64,000 nucleotides of DNA from Pseudoscleropodium purum (lineage: Eukaryota; Streptophyta; Bryopsida; Hypnales; Brachytheciaceae), in contig OZ017799.1 of NCBI GenBank assembly GCA_963969395.1, positions 26,390,060 through 26,454,059 of the forward strand, written 5' to 3'. The number at the start of each line of letters is the position of its first letter. Position 1 is the first letter of the stretch. The position numbers and the translations under genes were made by a program. The notes under the pieces are model-generated. The model saw only the letters and a list, made by a program, of their open reading frames with translations. It did no database searches and had not been told where the DNA came from. This document shows, one piece after another, positions 1-13,256 of the stretch.

Positions 1-3000
1 AGATGGAAAGAGATTTTGGCTGAAGGCTGAGGACCCTTTCCAATTTCTTGCAGCTTGCATCGATTTTAGAGATGCAATAGCTTCTGGCTATCCAGAAACC
101 TTTGTGTCACATCTGCCTGTACACCAGGTAATAACATTTTTTCTATTTGATGAAGTATCCTGTGCTTTTCTTGTGCTAAATTTGGTGGTATGCTGCTCAT
201 TAAACAAATGTAAAGTAGGGCCGTCTCTGAATCTTGTGGAGTAGTGACTCCGTCTTGAAAAAACGTTGGACGTGACACTTATTATATCACATGTTATCTA
301 CGCTTGAAATCGTATGCATGTTGTCTACGCTCAGTGCATGCATGGATGTTTCATGGAATGGGTAACACACCATACATGTTGAACGCTCATACTCTTTGTT
401 TTTTAGGATGGTTCATGCAATGGCTTACAGCATTATGCTGCACTAGGCCGAGATCGGGTAAGCTGCATAACCTACGCTTTTTATCTTTCTATTATGTAGC
501 TGTCCTGTTATTTGGGTATTACCTTCATAAATTTCAGAGTCTGACAATCCTCTTAATTGTTAACATCAGTCTGACTAATTTTTACCTGCTGAATCTAGAT
601 TGGTGCGCAGTCCGTGAATTTGGTTGCTGGAGACAAGCCTACCGATGTCTACTCTGGAATTGCTGAGAGGTACGTATTATATCCGTCGTTGAAATTTACT
701 TGGTGAAGAAATGGAATCCTAGTTCGTGCAGTTTGGAGTGGATGCAGTTCTAGATTTTACCTCATTTGAAAAATCAATCTATTTATGGAAAACAAACCGC
801 TTATTTTGCATTCTCTTTTGGATTTACATGTAATCTAACAGAGTGAAAATCATCATGGAAGAGGATGCACTGAAAACCCCTCTCACAAATCGAAATGCAG
901 TAAGTGCACGGCTTCTTCTCGGACAGGTTCGCCTCTCACTCTAGCCATCTATGACTCGGTGAAGCTGTTCTTGTTTAAGTTATAAGTAGCGTACATTTGA
1001 CTAATAACGGCAAAAGTATTTTCTTTCAAGTGAGTAATCAATGTCTGTATATGTTCCGTATGGCAGAAGAACAAGTTAAGCTTGTTAGGATATAATGGAT
1101 ATCTAGGATTTTAAACGAGGGACATCCTCCCATGAATCTTGCTCATGCTCTTGAGTGCATAATGCGATCATCACTGATTGTGTACTTTCGAGTTTCTCTG
1201 GGTGGTAAATGCTGTACTATTCCATTTATTCTAAGCTATTGTAGTATATGGTGAATCACAGCACAAATCTTAATAGCTTGAATACGACATAGTTTCCGAC
1301 TTTTGATTGCTAGAGTGGAGGCTGATCTGCCTACAATGCCAAGAATCTTTGCATTTAGTTGTTAGTATAGTGATAAAGGTGAGGAGTCTCACAACACGGT
1401 GATAACGTTTTTAGCATGCGCACATGCACGTAGGATCTCGTAGGCGGTGGATAGTCCTCGAAGAAAGATGGATGCTGTCTTACTGGTTTGAGTAGGTGAC
1501 TTGTTGAAGTCTGCTTAAAATTTTCAATAAATTTATTGCGCCATGGTCCTGCGCCATCTACCTCCTCTTAACCCCTAGCGAGGGTTTCAAGTTTCCGGCA
1601 ACATGATTCTGTGTTATATAGTGTAATGTAGAAGAATTATTTAGTAAGCGTATTCCAGTAATAGTTGATTTCTATGATTTGTAGATCATATCTGTACAAT
1701 CTGAGCACCATAGGATGATGATAAAGGATATCTCGTGAGAAGGTTATTGCTTTCAACAATCAGTTTTCTACAGCCTGCTCCTGGGACCTTCGGTTTTTTA
1801 ACGATTTTTTTAATCTCCGTGGCAAGTCTTAGAAATCTTCTATCTTTCAAAATTGTCTACAGATTGACCGCAAGCTTGTGAAGCAGACCGTGATGACTTC
1901 TGTTTATGGCGTAACATTCGTCGGAGCTCGCATGCAAATTTTAAAACGACTGAAAGAGAGGAATCCTACTGCTGCTGATCCAGTTGAAACATATCGAGCT
2001 GCTTGCTATGCTGCTAAGGTGTAGTATTTCTGCCATGGAATCATAAACTTTTGAGCTCATGAAGTTTTTCAGTTGTTCTCAACCTTTGAAGGACTATGAT
2101 GTCCTTATTTGACCTTGACATCATTCTAAACCAACTTTCTTGTTTGAGATAAATCCGATCAATTTATTCCTTCGAATGCACCCTGTCCAAATTCATTCAG
2201 ATCTTTAAGTATAGGTGGTTATTGCTTGTAATTAGAATCATAATGCTATTCTACTACTACATTATAACCAACTCAATGTATATATATATATGAGACAAAA
2301 TTCTCTTCAATTTCTTTAATGTGTTGTAGATTAATCAATTTTCAAGAAGTAGATAACATCAGTCATTGCATTTGTTCTAATTTATTTTTCGTCTGAAGTC
2401 AATTTAATTTGAGTTTTAGCATACGTAAACATCTTTAAAGTTCTCAGCCAAGTGGATGTCACTTTTATCGATTTTACACCCACTTCTCGTAATTTACATG
2501 TTTTGAGCTGTGGAGGATTCTCGAATTTCATGTTTGATTTTTCGCAAGTACCCTGTGTCCTTAGGGTTTAACATAGTTTGATGGTTAAGGTATGTGACTT
2601 TTGTTATTGCCTCTGTAAGGTATGTGTTTGGTTCAGCAGAAATTATCCTGTCAAGTTCGTTGAAGACCTGCAGAAGTTGACCAGTCTTTTCGTACGAATA
2701 TTGAAACCTTCTGGAGAGGATTGTGGATTGAGTGATTACCTACTTGGGCTGGAACCATGTTCAAAGAAATTAGTTGGGGTTGTGCTTGATCTCATTTCTT
2801 CATGTTCACGTAGATCTCTATCTGTCTTTCACATGTGAGTGCTCGATCATAGGTTACCCTAGATGCCCTCGGAGAAATGTTCAAGGAAGCTCGTTGCATC
2901 ATGTCCTGGCTTGGCGACTGTGCCAAGGTGAGTGATCTTCGATCTCCGAATATGTGAAGTTGATCTCATGTCAGTCTGTTAGCATGCTGGATTTCGTTCC

Positions 3001-5375
3001 CATCATTAGAAAGTGTGACTCAAAAATATGCATTCCTAACACAAAACTTTTTGTCCAAATTTGATCAAATTTCAGTATTCCTAAGAAGTTGAAGGAATTA
3101 ATAAGAACGTTACTTTTGGGTCTGAGAGTGATCCACAGTAAGCACTTTCTTGTTGTACACGGTTTTTTCATAACTGCAGAACTTGAAAATTAACGGTTTT
3201 CACATCATATTTAAACGATTTTATCTAGTATATTGACGCTTTCCGGAATCTTGAAGATTCGCATCGCTGCTAGGCGTCATTGTCAGTGACCAGTTTTCGA
3301 CCCCATGCATTTAATCTTATCGCCAGTTTCGATATATGTATCCTGCTTTCTTTTGTGGTCGATGACATATACCCTTGTGGTTAGGTTTAGAAAACGGTTT
3401 CAATTGTTTCCTAACCGCTTGAATTCAAACTTCGAGACTGATATCTGAAATTTTATGCCTGGCCGTGCGGTCTGTTTTCATGTGTTTTGTGTCTGTTCCC
3501 AGGTCATTGCTGCTGCTGGCCACACTGTGAGATGGACTGCTCCTTCAGGTCTGCCAGTGGTACAACCTTATCGGAAGCACAGCCGACATTTGGTATTCCT
3601 CTTTATTTGATTGTATTTATATTTGTAATTGTAATTTGTCGTGTGTGCTCTGTCTCTTCTATGAATATCCGACTCTTATTTATGTGTGCTGCACACACTG
3701 AATTATGATTGTGCTAATGATGCGCTATTTTATCCAAGACTTCTTAGTTAATTTTTTGGTGTGGTCATAATGTTGATACTGTTGCACATTTTCTTTTTCC
3801 GCCTTTCTAATATATGATCTTTGATGAGGATTGTTTTAGAATTTAAAATTTTCAGAATCCTCATAGTTGGACACTTGGTCCTCTGTAATTTTTAATATTT
3901 TGATGATGACTATGTCGAAACAGCGTGTTGCATAAATTTCAGGTATATAAAAAATTTCCTTGTGTTATCCAGGTGAAAACTTCACTTCAAGTCTTGGCTC
4001 TCAGAAACTCAGACGAGAGTCACCCGGTAAACGCGTCTCTCTGTTTATTGGTTGTTTCGTTAGGTTTTCTTTACAAGGTAATGTGTGTCATTGTCTCTCC
4101 CACTCAATTTGACAATTTGCCTTGAGTTGGTAAGGTATTTTTGCTCAGCGCGGGTTTATTTTCTTGTTTCAGGTGCTGGCATCAAGACAACGCAGTGCTT
4201 TTCCGCCTAATTTTATACACTCCTTGGACAGCTCACACATGATGATGACGGCACTTGCTTGTAGTAAAGCTGGTCTTACGTTTGCAGGTATGTGTGTGTG
4301 CGCTGTTTAGGTGTTGGTTCTAGTATATTTAGTTATTCATTTACGAGAAATTTCCTTCTAAAGGGATCTTCTTGATTGAATCCGATTGAGGATTGATTCT
4401 TTCAGTTTCTGTAACTGCTGCTAAGTTTACAGTTCCACTTGAATAGTTCTCGTCTCCTACCACTCTGCTTTAATCGGATCAATCGGATTGCTCTTTTCAA
4501 GGAGTTTCTTTTCTAGTTTGGAATTGCAATCTTTTCAAGTTGTTGCTTTCAGTGATTGACAAATTTCTTCAAAAAACGGACAAAGCAATTCCAACAAAAC
4601 TCGCCATTTTCTCCCAGGCGTGCACGATTCTTACTGGACACATGCTGGAGACGTGAGGCAAATGAATTTCCTACTTCGAAAGAAATTTGTTGAACTCTAC
4701 GAGCAGCCCATTCTTGAAAACGTGAGTTTTCTGACTTGTGTTATTAATAGAATTTCTTGAAAGTGTTTTCCTCATAACAATTTTGCTCTTTTGCATACTA
4801 AGGTATACGCCCTATTTCCGACAATGTTAAGCGGTTTACATATGTCCAATTGAGCTATGGTTGGGAGGGGGATTTTCTCCGGTCAGGGAATAGAAATAAT
4901 GAAGATTGCACTATTTTTTGCTAATTTTTCATCAAGTTTGGAATTAGTAAAAATTAGGGAAGTGTAGATGACAGTCCGACCTGCTCTCGATGTATAGGCA
5001 AACCTATTTCCGAGAAGCGCAAAACTAAAATAAAAACTGGTCTTAGCAACTTCATTAGGTGTCAATGTGTTATGAATCACACAATAATGAAGGCCCTAGT
5101 TGACATCAGATTCCCCTCATTCATAAAAATAGGTCACCCTATCTTGGGGCATTGGTCGGAAACAGGTCGTATACCTTAAACTGATGCTGCACAGTTTGCG
5201 TATGAATCATTTTCGTGTCCTTTGCATTGAGTTGACAATGTTGTACTCCTGATGTTTCATGCAGTTGTTACTAGATTTTCAAACTCAGTTTCCAGATCTA
5301 ATTTTCCCGGAAGTCCCAGCTCGGGGTGATTTCGATATGAAAGAGGTTCTCAAGTCGCCATATTTCTTCAACTAG
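1..5375 (+). CDS. RPOT: Phage-type organellar RNA polymerase, 3' part (11 exons, 5' end outside window)
   Basis: Single-subunit T7-like RNA polymerase that transcribes mitochondrial and/or plastid genes. Exons read by eye: 1-127, 407-457, 599-669, 842-926, 1863-2018, 2853-2927, 3503-3592, 3973-4026, 4173-4287, 4618-4721, 5265-5375. All join in phase with GT/AG introns and give about 345 C-terminal residues of a protein usually near 1000. The T7 catalytic residues are all present: Asp of the [16 protein letters not shown] block (codon 407-409, T7 D537), Lys and Tyr of [10 protein letters not shown] (1881-1883 and 1905-1907, T7 K631/Y639), and Asp of GVHDSYW (4626-4628, T7 D812). The frame ends in SPYFFN, the family's usual aromatic C-terminus, then TAG. 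The palm and fingers look intact. Which organelle it serves cannot be told, since the transit peptide lies outside. The donor after exon 4 (GTTCGC) is unusual but the phase requires it. Confidence 0.95.
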
Positions 5376-6870
5376 AGATTCGACTTCGAAGTTTTCTTAA
5401 GCAGAGGAGTTTCAGGCGCTGTGATATTCTGACTTTTAAATTGAATTCTGGAGTTGCAACGAACTAGCTATAATTATCTAAGGCTTGAGTTGACAACGTT
5501 AATCTGTTTCCCTACCCTGAAAGCAAGTGCAATCACTGAAGAAATTCGCTTTATTTTTCGCCCTAAACCGCGGGGGAGGAGGCTTTCTTTGCACTAGCTG
5601 CCATTCTCGATTTTGAGATGTTGAGGATATTGTTGGAGGGCTGGGTTTGGGTCTCTCCATGCGCAGCCTGACCGAGTCCTGCATTCCGTATGATGGGCGT
5701 TGTTGCTTCCGGTGTTAAAGCTTATTTAGGTGCCAAGACGTTTGCAAACCTGCATTGAGCTTTTATTACAAAAGCTTACGCAAGTTACAAAGCTTTTGTT
5801 AGATGTTCTGGTTAAGCTGGATGTTTTGGCTGGAGATTTCAAGGTATTCAAACAGGCATTCTGGTTTGGCTGTTTGAAGATCCACCAAGCTTAAACTCCG
5901 GTTTGCTTATGTTTTGTCTATTCGTTTGCTGCAAAGCTCTCAAATTGAGTATAGGGATGAGTTTTTCGGTTTGAAGCTTAATTTTCAAGGTGGGCCGTGT
6001 GAGTGTGTTTTCGAAGATGTGAATTTGAACATAGTTTTTGTTTTAGTTCAATTTTGTGTCGGAGTGATGCTTGGCGTGAGTATTTTCAGTTTGAATAGTT
6101 TGCATTTTGGGGCGACATTGGTTGAGAAGCAAGAGTTGCAAAAGGCGATTTGAGAGTGTTTAAAGAACATGGTTTGAAGCTAGTTTTTGGAGGCATTCTT
6201 CGCAGTGGTTGCAATTTCTTCCACATTTCAATTCTCTCAGTCAAGTGGTCATCTCCCCCTCTCTGTGCCCATATGCTATTGTTGCACAGTTTCGGCAACT
6301 GAGAATTTGGAAGTGAAATGAGAAGCGGTTGTGTTGATTTTGAAGTTTTGTTGATGTTCTTGCTTGAATGGACAGCATGTGTGTACTAGGGTTGCGTGGT
6401 AGGGAAATTGATGACTCCTAGCTGGGGCGAAGTTCTGTAACTATTATCTGGTATCGTCTGAGTTGCACTTCGTAATCCATTTTGCAAGTGCAAGGGTACA
6501 TGGATGTAAAGTCTTCCATGACAGGTTAGGAAAGAGATTCAGGATTGCTGTAAGTTTACTGCCAGGCTAGGGTGTGGGGCGGTGTACAGTACTTTACTTT
6601 AGATCAGCACAGTCTAGTGTTGAAGTAACCAAGAATGTGGGGATCAGTAACCCTACTGCAACCGCCAAATGCTAAACCGTGAATAAAAAAAACCTCCACC
6701 AAAACCCCACCGAGAAGATGCACCCAGACTTTGTGATTACTTGAGAGCGATCGTGCAAGCCTATAAGTGAAACCAACTATGATGTCGAAAGTGGGTGCAA
6801 TAGGCCAGATGATGACCACATCCAAGAACGTAACTTCAGATGACTGATGATGGAGTTATGCAGAGCGTAC
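5376..6870. other. Intergenic, includes RPOT 3' UTR
   Basis: No coding frame with recognisable similarity was found on either strand. The first few hundred bases after the RPOT stop are presumably its 3' untranslated region. Short open frames here have no family features and are taken as chance. Confidence 0.5.
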
Positions 6871-7008
6871 CTTGTTCAGAGCCTCCCAAAGTCGGGATTC
6901 CGCCTCGTCAAATTGGCCCATGTGCATTTGACAAACCGCGCTTCCGTTCATCTGCATAACTGTCCACGTGTACTTTTCACAACGCTCTTCGAAGATGTAG
7001 AATGATTC
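6871..7008 (-). pseudogene. Isolated exon of coatomer epsilon subunit (epsilon-COP), probable gene fragment
   Basis: A 46-codon exon on the minus strand, flanked by a proper acceptor (GCAG before 7008) and donor (GTACGC after 6871), phase 0 on both sides. The peptide contains SAVCQMHMGQFDEAES and ends WEALNK. This matches the TPR-like helical region of epsilon-COP, where plants read close to GKAVCCMxMGNFDEAE followed by LEALNK. Epsilon-COP is a structural subunit of the COPI coat for Golgi-to-ER vesicles. I could not find the expected following exon (a DAKDPETLANLV-like stretch) below 6871 or the preceding TPR exons above 7008, so this is probably a stray captured or duplicated exon. A gene with long introns or strongly diverged neighbouring exons is the alternative. 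The reading frame itself is undamaged. Confidence 0.55.
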
Positions 7009-7316
7009 CTGCACCTTAGCGCCACACCGGCAGAATTTTCACAACAATTGGAGTCAAAGAGCATTCGAGCATATAAGGTCAGAAATGAGCTCATTGTGAC
7101 AAAAGCACGAGATCCGAGGAGCAATACATTCAGGTTCTCGATTTTCGGATACAGTAGATGATCTAGATCGTAAGAAGAAATCGGAAGCGAATATTTCACT
7201 AAGAGATTTCCAATAGAATGGATCCGAAAGGGAGACAAACCTCGAAATAAGTCTCTTGGGTAACGAAGGTTATTAGGAGGTTCAGAAGACGAAGGGCGAG
7301 GGATGACTCACCTAGT

Positions 7317-7325
7317 TTAGGGTTT
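7317..7325 (+). promoter_or_regulatory. Telo-box-like motif in a putative 5' leader
   Basis: TTAGGGTTT, the reverse complement of the plant telo-box AAACCCTAA, lies 27 bp before the ATG at 7352 and is followed by a pyrimidine-rich stretch. In plants this pairing is typical of promoters and leaders of genes active in dividing cells. A role here is inferred from position only. Confidence 0.3.
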
Positions 7326-7351
7326 AGTGTCCCTCTTCGCGATTGCTCCCT

Positions 7352-7543
7352 ATGGCTCGCACCAGGAAGAAAGGTGCGCGCGCCAAGAAGGCCAAGCAGG
7401 TACATTCGACTCCCTCCTCCTTTCCATTCCAAGGTCCCTACTTCAATGCTTTTGATGAGGAAATCTCAAGAGCTCTTGTTGCAGGTCAGAGAAGATGTCG
7501 AGGAAGTGGAGATGGAGGAAGCAGGCGCCAGTGCATCGCAGGA
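7352..7543 (+). CDS. Candidate 5' exons of an unrecognised basic/acidic protein
   Basis: ATG at 7352 opens a 16-codon Lys/Arg-rich exon (starts MARTRKKGARAKK) ending at 7399 before a GTACAT donor. A second exon can start at 7485 after TTGCAG and continues in phase with an acidic Glu/Val-rich stretch to about 7543, before one of several GTA donors. The telo-box just upstream supports a promoter. I do not recognise the family; a small chromatin or nucleolar protein is conceivable but unsupported. No later exon could be identified in the AT-rich DNA that follows, so this may be the start of a long-intron gene or a dead 5' end. Confidence 0.25.
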
Positions 7544-7549
7544 GTACAG

Positions 7550-9871
7550 TACAGTAGTGGTTTTTTTCTTAATTTTAAGGGAATCTGGATGAGAAGTAAG
7601 TGGTTGAGGTTAGGCACTTTCAAATTTATTTTTGGTGCAAAATTTGGCTTTGAGTCAGTAGTCAGGAATTAGTGTGAGTTGTAGGCCTCAGAACAAAACT
7701 TGAAAAATAATCTTTGGCAATTTCAGCTCTTGGACTGGTACGAAATAGGGCAACCAGATTTCAAAGAGTGATGCAAAATGGGAGATAACCAAATTCCGAT
7801 TCAAAAAACTTAGATAATGCATAATTGTTGAATCAACATTTGCAAGATGCCTAAAAGTCCTTAGTATTTATTAAACAACTATGGCACACTTGTGGCAAAA
7901 TACATCAACAATCAAACAAGTAAGTGTATCAAGAGCCTCTCTTGACACATGGCCATGCTTATCAAAGTCTTAATCAAACCATTTATAACAATAAATGGGG
8001 CAACAATTACTTCAATAATGATGCAACCTTGTTGTTTTCTGATTACCGCACTTGGTGATACAACGAAGGTACCCACATATATGTAGCTATAATCTATACC
8101 TATATCTTAAACTTTTATATATTTTAGGCAATTGTTGATGAAAAGTTGTTGAATCAACATTTAGACAAGTGGTGACAAAGTGGCAAATCCTAGTATTTAT
8201 GGTCAAGGCAATGGTTGCTAGGATGTGATCCAAGATTAAGATTTGGCTTTTTAAACCTTTCTACCTCCGAATTTTTCCAAGGGTTTAGTGCAAAAGAAAT
8301 TTTTTTGTGCTACTAGTCTTTTTATCGCCTTAAAAAACATTGCGCAAGAACAAAAGGTGTGACAAACAAGCCTAGATAAGATGGGTAGAGATGAGGAGTT
8401 GCAATTTAACCCCACGGCGTATCAATGTTTTTGTCCTTTGAAGTTTGGGTGGCTATGCCTTAGATTTAGGGCAAAATCATACAGAATACAACTTTAGCTA
8501 GATAAAAGTACACAAAAAGCTACAAAAAGAATGTAGAACCAAAATAGGTTGTAACATATCTATTATAGTATTTGGTCTAATTTTGATTGTATACGTAGAA
8601 TTCCCTCCAAATCGGCCTAGGAATAAAGAGGAAATTGCAAGATAATAGGTTTTTTAGATTTGAGTCACACAACCCTAGAAGGGCTAAATCCCACCATGAA
8701 TATAGCAATTCATAGCTAAGTCAGTCCAAGGGATCCACAACGAGGCCAATAGGTCAGGTCTTAAAGTTAGGCTTTGAATTCCCCATTGTAGTGATGAATA
8801 CCTAAGAAACTCCAATCATTAATATGTAGGTGCCATAACTAAAGGATGGGGCCATTGAGGAATCTACTACTGAAAAATGGTCTGACTAGACATGTAAGAG
8901 ATCACATAAAAAAAGAAAAAAATAATATCACTTATAAGTTGGAAGATTATAATATTTGCCTATGAGGGTGTTAAAACTATGAAAAATTTTCAATTTACTT
9001 CTCACAAGTCAAACCTAAAAAGTTTGTGACCAAAAAAATATGAGGTTTAAGGATCTAATATGAATAACCACAATCAAATTATAGCTTGTCAAAACTTGCT
9101 CTACAATTTTTGTAAATGAGTTTTAAATGTGATTTTCTCTTTAGGTTCTAGTGTATTTGAGGCTCATTTATAGGAGCTATCAACACTATAGGAAGTCAAG
9201 ATTGCAATAGGTACCCTTGTACAAAATCTTGAATAGAAAAATCACTATCATTTATTTTCAAGATTGAATTTTTGATGGTAAAACTAGACTTCAAGAAGAA
9301 TCTTCTAAAAATATAAATTACTAAAAATAGCAACTTGGTTAGATTTTATTTAACTGCAAAGTTTTGCAAACACCAAATTTTGGTGCCTTGAGCATTTAGG
9401 GGTCAAGGTAGGAGGCTTAGAAATGGTGCATCTAAGGGCTGGTCCACCTTTTTCATGTATTTTTTTGGACGGGAATATTTATAGCTCATTTTTTAGACAC
9501 AGAGAAATTGATGAAGAATCTAAACCAACTGATTTTGTATTTTTCCAAAGATTTTTGAATTACTTATGAATTTTCAAACGTGTTGGGTTGTTGGTCCCTA
9601 TTTGTGACCCTAGGTCTTTCATAAACATTTCACATGCAATTCTAAATAAAAATGGGGAAAACAAAAAGAATGATTGACTCTTGCAATTAATAATGTTCTT
9701 TTCCTTAGTTCATTCAATGACTATACTGGTCAATTTCAGAACCAACTCATGTCCATTTCAGTCATTTATAACATTTATAGGGTCCATTCTTAATGCCCAC
9801 ACTGTTTTACAGCCTCCTCCCTTAAAGAGGGCGGAGTGCAACAACACCAGAGCAATAATCTGTTTCGATTG
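7550..9871. other. AT-rich stretch without recognisable genes
   Basis: About 2.3 kb of AT-rich DNA dense in stop codons on both strands. No transposase, reverse transcriptase or RNA gene was recognised. It could be an intron of the candidate gene starting at 7352 or old transposon remains. Confidence 0.4.
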
Positions 9872-10077
9872 ATGTTCGGGGCCCAGATAGGACGAGCAGC
9901 GTCAAGGGTATCAGGCATTCGCGAGGAGAAGAACCACCGTTTCTCCAAAGGACGGAGACCAGAGCAAGCGTCGAGCAGGAATGGACATGTTGAGAGAGGT
10001 TGGGGACTCCTTGATCCCAAGCTCGCGAGCTTTTGCAGAGCACGGGTGCTGCATGCTGCAGTCTGTTGCGGGTGCAC
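9872..10077 (+). CDS. Candidate first coding exon with organellar transit-peptide character
   Basis: From ATG 9872 an open frame runs to a GTATGG donor at 10078. The first 40 or so residues are rich in Arg, Ser and Ala and poor in acidic residues (begins MFGAQIGRAASRVSGI), as expected of a mitochondrial or plastid targeting peptide. It lies on the same strand upstream of the OSB-like exons at 12.3-12.9 kb and could be their 5' end, since OSB proteins are imported into organelles. The link is inference only; exons joining the two were not resolved, although 11709-11803 is another possible coding exon. Confidence 0.25.
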
Positions 10078-12322
10078 GTATGGCTGTTGTGGTGAATTGA
10101 GGGTTCAAGGAGGGAGATTTCTCGTACTGTTGTGTTAGGATGACTGAATGTGGGAAGTAGTACTGCAATGCCCGGTTGGGCAGGATTTGGAGTGGGATTC
10201 TGACTTGTTTCTCTGCTCTGGCAGTTGGTTTGGAGCCATTTTAATTTGAGATAGTGGGAGTGATGGAAATTGTAGGACGGAGGTGAGATGCCAGCTGTTG
10301 TAGGAGAAACGTTGTATCGACCATTCCTGCTCTTAGTACAGGAGAGTAGAGTAGCGCTTGCTCCTTCGGAGCTGATTGATGATATGTTGCTGCGCAGTTA
10401 GTGCAGTGCAATTCGAATAGCAGGTCCTCTAATTCATCCCGTTTTTTTTGGCTTAGGAGCAGATATAGGAGTTTCACAGCTTGAGCAAGAAGAAATGAGC
10501 CGTTTCGCGAACTAGGGTTTAGGATTTTCGCTTGAGGAAATGTATTCAACTTGGAAATGGGAATTCGTGATATATTGCGGTCCGTGGCAGTCAGCATAGC
10601 TTTAAGTTATTCAATGCTGATGATTGCGTGATTCCCAGTCTTCGAACCTTGGAAGAAGCTTGGGCCTGCAAGAGAAGAACACTGATTCATGTCTTTCCGG
10701 ATTAGTACTCATTCCCGGCAAAGCTAGAAAGAACTGCTCAAAGTGTGTACTATAGATGTGGTGTGAGCTGCAACAGAGTTCGGTGGCAGCAGCCTGGATT
10801 TAGGGCCGGTAAGATGTACCGAACCGATTGAGAACTCACGTTTGTGTTTCAGAGTCGAAAAGCGACTTTGCTATCACCTTTGTTTGCTTCACATTTGAAC
10901 GATGTGCTGGAAATGGCCAAATCGGTGCCACATATGCTGATTCCTGTCATATTCACCCAAAACGAGGTATCGTCATATGTCAGAATAGGGGTGCGCACGT
11001 GTGCACCATGGGGGCAGGAGATTGGGCAGCGCGAACAGCTGGGAGGAAGTCAAAGTTGTGTCAGACTGGTAGGGAACGAGACAAGTCGAAGACACATTCC
11101 GGAAACTGGATTGAGCGATCTGGCTGGGTTGGAGATTGGGTTCTGACCCCTGCTGCGGTTCATGGATGTGTTATGACCAATTCTGATAGTTTTTCATTCA
11201 TATTTCTATATATTTCATTCAAACGATCTAAATTTAATTAGTCTTGTCATTCATATCAGAGGAGAACTGTAATTTAGTTTGAACCTAAGTTTTTGATGAC
11301 CCTCTTTTGAAGCGATGGTAATTTTCAATAGTCAAGTCAGTTGACTGGGGTTGTATGCCAATCCATGGGTGTATGTTGGATTCTTGCCTCAGCAATTGAT
11401 TGATCCCGTAGACGGAGCTGCTCCTCGTGAAGCTGCAGTGCAGGTTTGCCGTCTTTGCCGTCCTTGGGCAGCTTGTCTTGCTTCATTTGGCCGCCGGAAG
11501 CGTCAGGTATGCGGTTTTGTTTGTGGACTTTATTTAACGTGTTCGGGTTTTCAGGATTGCAGATAGTAGCAGATTTTTCGCACGTGTCGTTTCTTCTCAA
11601 ATTTGATGTGTTTCTGTCCACAGGTTCAATTCCGAGGTCCATTCCGGCGTTGTTCTTTGTGATGTTCTTCTTAGTAACAGTTAGTGTGAATCGGTTTCTG
11701 TAATGCAGGCAGATAGTGATGGGACTGCCACCTCAATTAGTGTCGCGGGATTTAGATTGCAGACAACAATTGCAGTGCAGGAGAGAACAGAGAAGCTTTT
11801 TGTCGGTGCGTGGACTAGGTGGTGCACAGGTGAGTGAATCAAGCGGTTGGATGACTTGTGACATGGGTTGGACTACTGTGGTCATGCTGACAACAAATGT
11901 GTCGAAACATGAGGTCTCCTTTACAGCAATGTTTGATAAAGAGGTTGTAACTTTTTTCCAAACGTAACCGGATATGAACATGGTTGACCGAACCCTAAAC
12001 CCCGGTATTGATGGGAAGAGCGCTTTGAATGGTACGAAGTTGCTTATTGACAGAGTGTTGACGTTTGTGTACCCAGGATATCTGTGCAATCTCAGTCTTC
12101 AGGTCTCCATGGCCTATCTACCCTTCTTTATCCCTGCCCTTGTCCTCTCACATACGAGGCAGTGGACCAATCCGGTGTTCACCATTTCCATCAGTTTGGA
12201 AGAGATCACCTTCGAGTTCCAATGCTTCAGGTATGTATCATATGCCCATCGTCACAGAAAGAGTTTGCCTCTCCTGGTGAGAATGTGACTGACATGGGTA
12301 AAGCATGTTGCGGTGGATTCAG
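10078..12322. other. Unresolved region, probably introns and exons of the OSB-like gene
   Basis: GC content is higher here than in the AT-rich blocks and several short open stretches sit between plausible splice sites, for example 11709-11803 and about 12080-12231. None could be matched confidently to the OB-fold expected upstream of a PDF motif. Transcript evidence would be needed to join them. Confidence 0.3.
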
Positions 12323-12851
12323 GTGAACTACAGTCGGTTGAAGAACTTTGGAAAGAGTACTTCGCGAATCCTACGCAGTGGTGGGACAACAGAGCTGACA
12401 AGGTATGACTAGATAGAAGAAAGCGGATACAATACTCGGCTCAACAAGTGACGGGACGTTTCTTGCTTGTACAAGGCCATGGGCACTTGTGGGCACTTCG
12501 CAATGCAACAAGTATGAAATTGCGTTGTTTGCTTTCATTGAGTGGAGTGAACACTGCTCAGATCTTTGCAGTGTCATCAACAAACAAATATTCCTGGAAT
12601 ATTGATTGTGAGATGCAAAATGAATATGGGACAGTTTTGTAGGATCTGATCATGGGTTGTGGTGCCTACAGAGGAATCCTAGATCACCTGACTTTAGGCA
12701 CAAGGTGGAAAGGAAAGCACTTTGGATATATGGCTGGTCAACTCCACCATGGGTAAAGGCAATGCTCAACTTGACAACTGAAGGGAGGATGCAACCTCCT
12801 GTTGATTATCGCTCCAAAGATTCTCAAGACACAACACAAGGAGACAGGTGA
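12323..12851 (+). CDS. OSB: OSB-like organellar single-stranded DNA-binding protein, last two exons (PDF motif)
   Basis: OSB proteins are plant-specific; they bind single-stranded DNA in mitochondria or plastids and restrain recombination between repeats. They carry an OB-fold followed by one or more 50-residue PDF motifs. Exon 12323-12402 encodes a peptide with LWKEYFANPTQWWDNRADK, then a GTATGA donor. Exon 12672-12851 resumes in phase with RNPRSPDFRHK, then ALWI and TPPWVKAML, and ends at TGA 12849. Together these reproduce the motif order W-x-WWDNR-x-K-x-P-x-PDFKHK-x-ALW-x-PxWV. The exon start at 12323 is one of two possible acceptors; the other is 12332. The OB-fold exons should lie upstream but were not identified, so the gene model is partial and a pseudogene is possible. 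The GACAG-GTGACT at 12843-12853 could also be a donor to a further exon. It shares strand with RPOT and the PPR gene. Confidence 0.6.
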
Positions 12852-13256
12852 CTTTAGGAATTGAGTTGGCTACCTTGTCTAGTGACTAGAGTAGGTGCAT
12901 CTAGAAATATGTGATTTTGGGTGAGTTCAAGGATTTTTGTGTGTGCAATATGCTCTGCTCTTCCTTTTGGTTAATGGGTGCACTGAAAGTGGAATGATTT
13001 GCATTGAATTGCTATGTATGTGAGATATTAAGGATTCAAATGGATGGATGCGAATTGTGGATGTTGAAGTATGTGAGTACTGGGCATTAGTGGTCTTCCA
13101 CCCTTTCACTGTGTATCAGTGTTCTTCTTTCAAAGGGATTTCTATTGAAGAATCTATTGATGAATCAGGCTGTCTAAGGGCTACAACGGAAGAGGATGCA
13201 TTGTGCCTTGTCCTGCAAGAGAGTCGAGGCATATTGTACCGGGTGGTGGCGGCAGT

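Noticed and set aside
10841..11146. Overlapping 100-137 codon frames near 10.8-11.2 kb
   Set aside because: No consistent frame, no recognisable domain, and no good splice connection; not annotated as genes.
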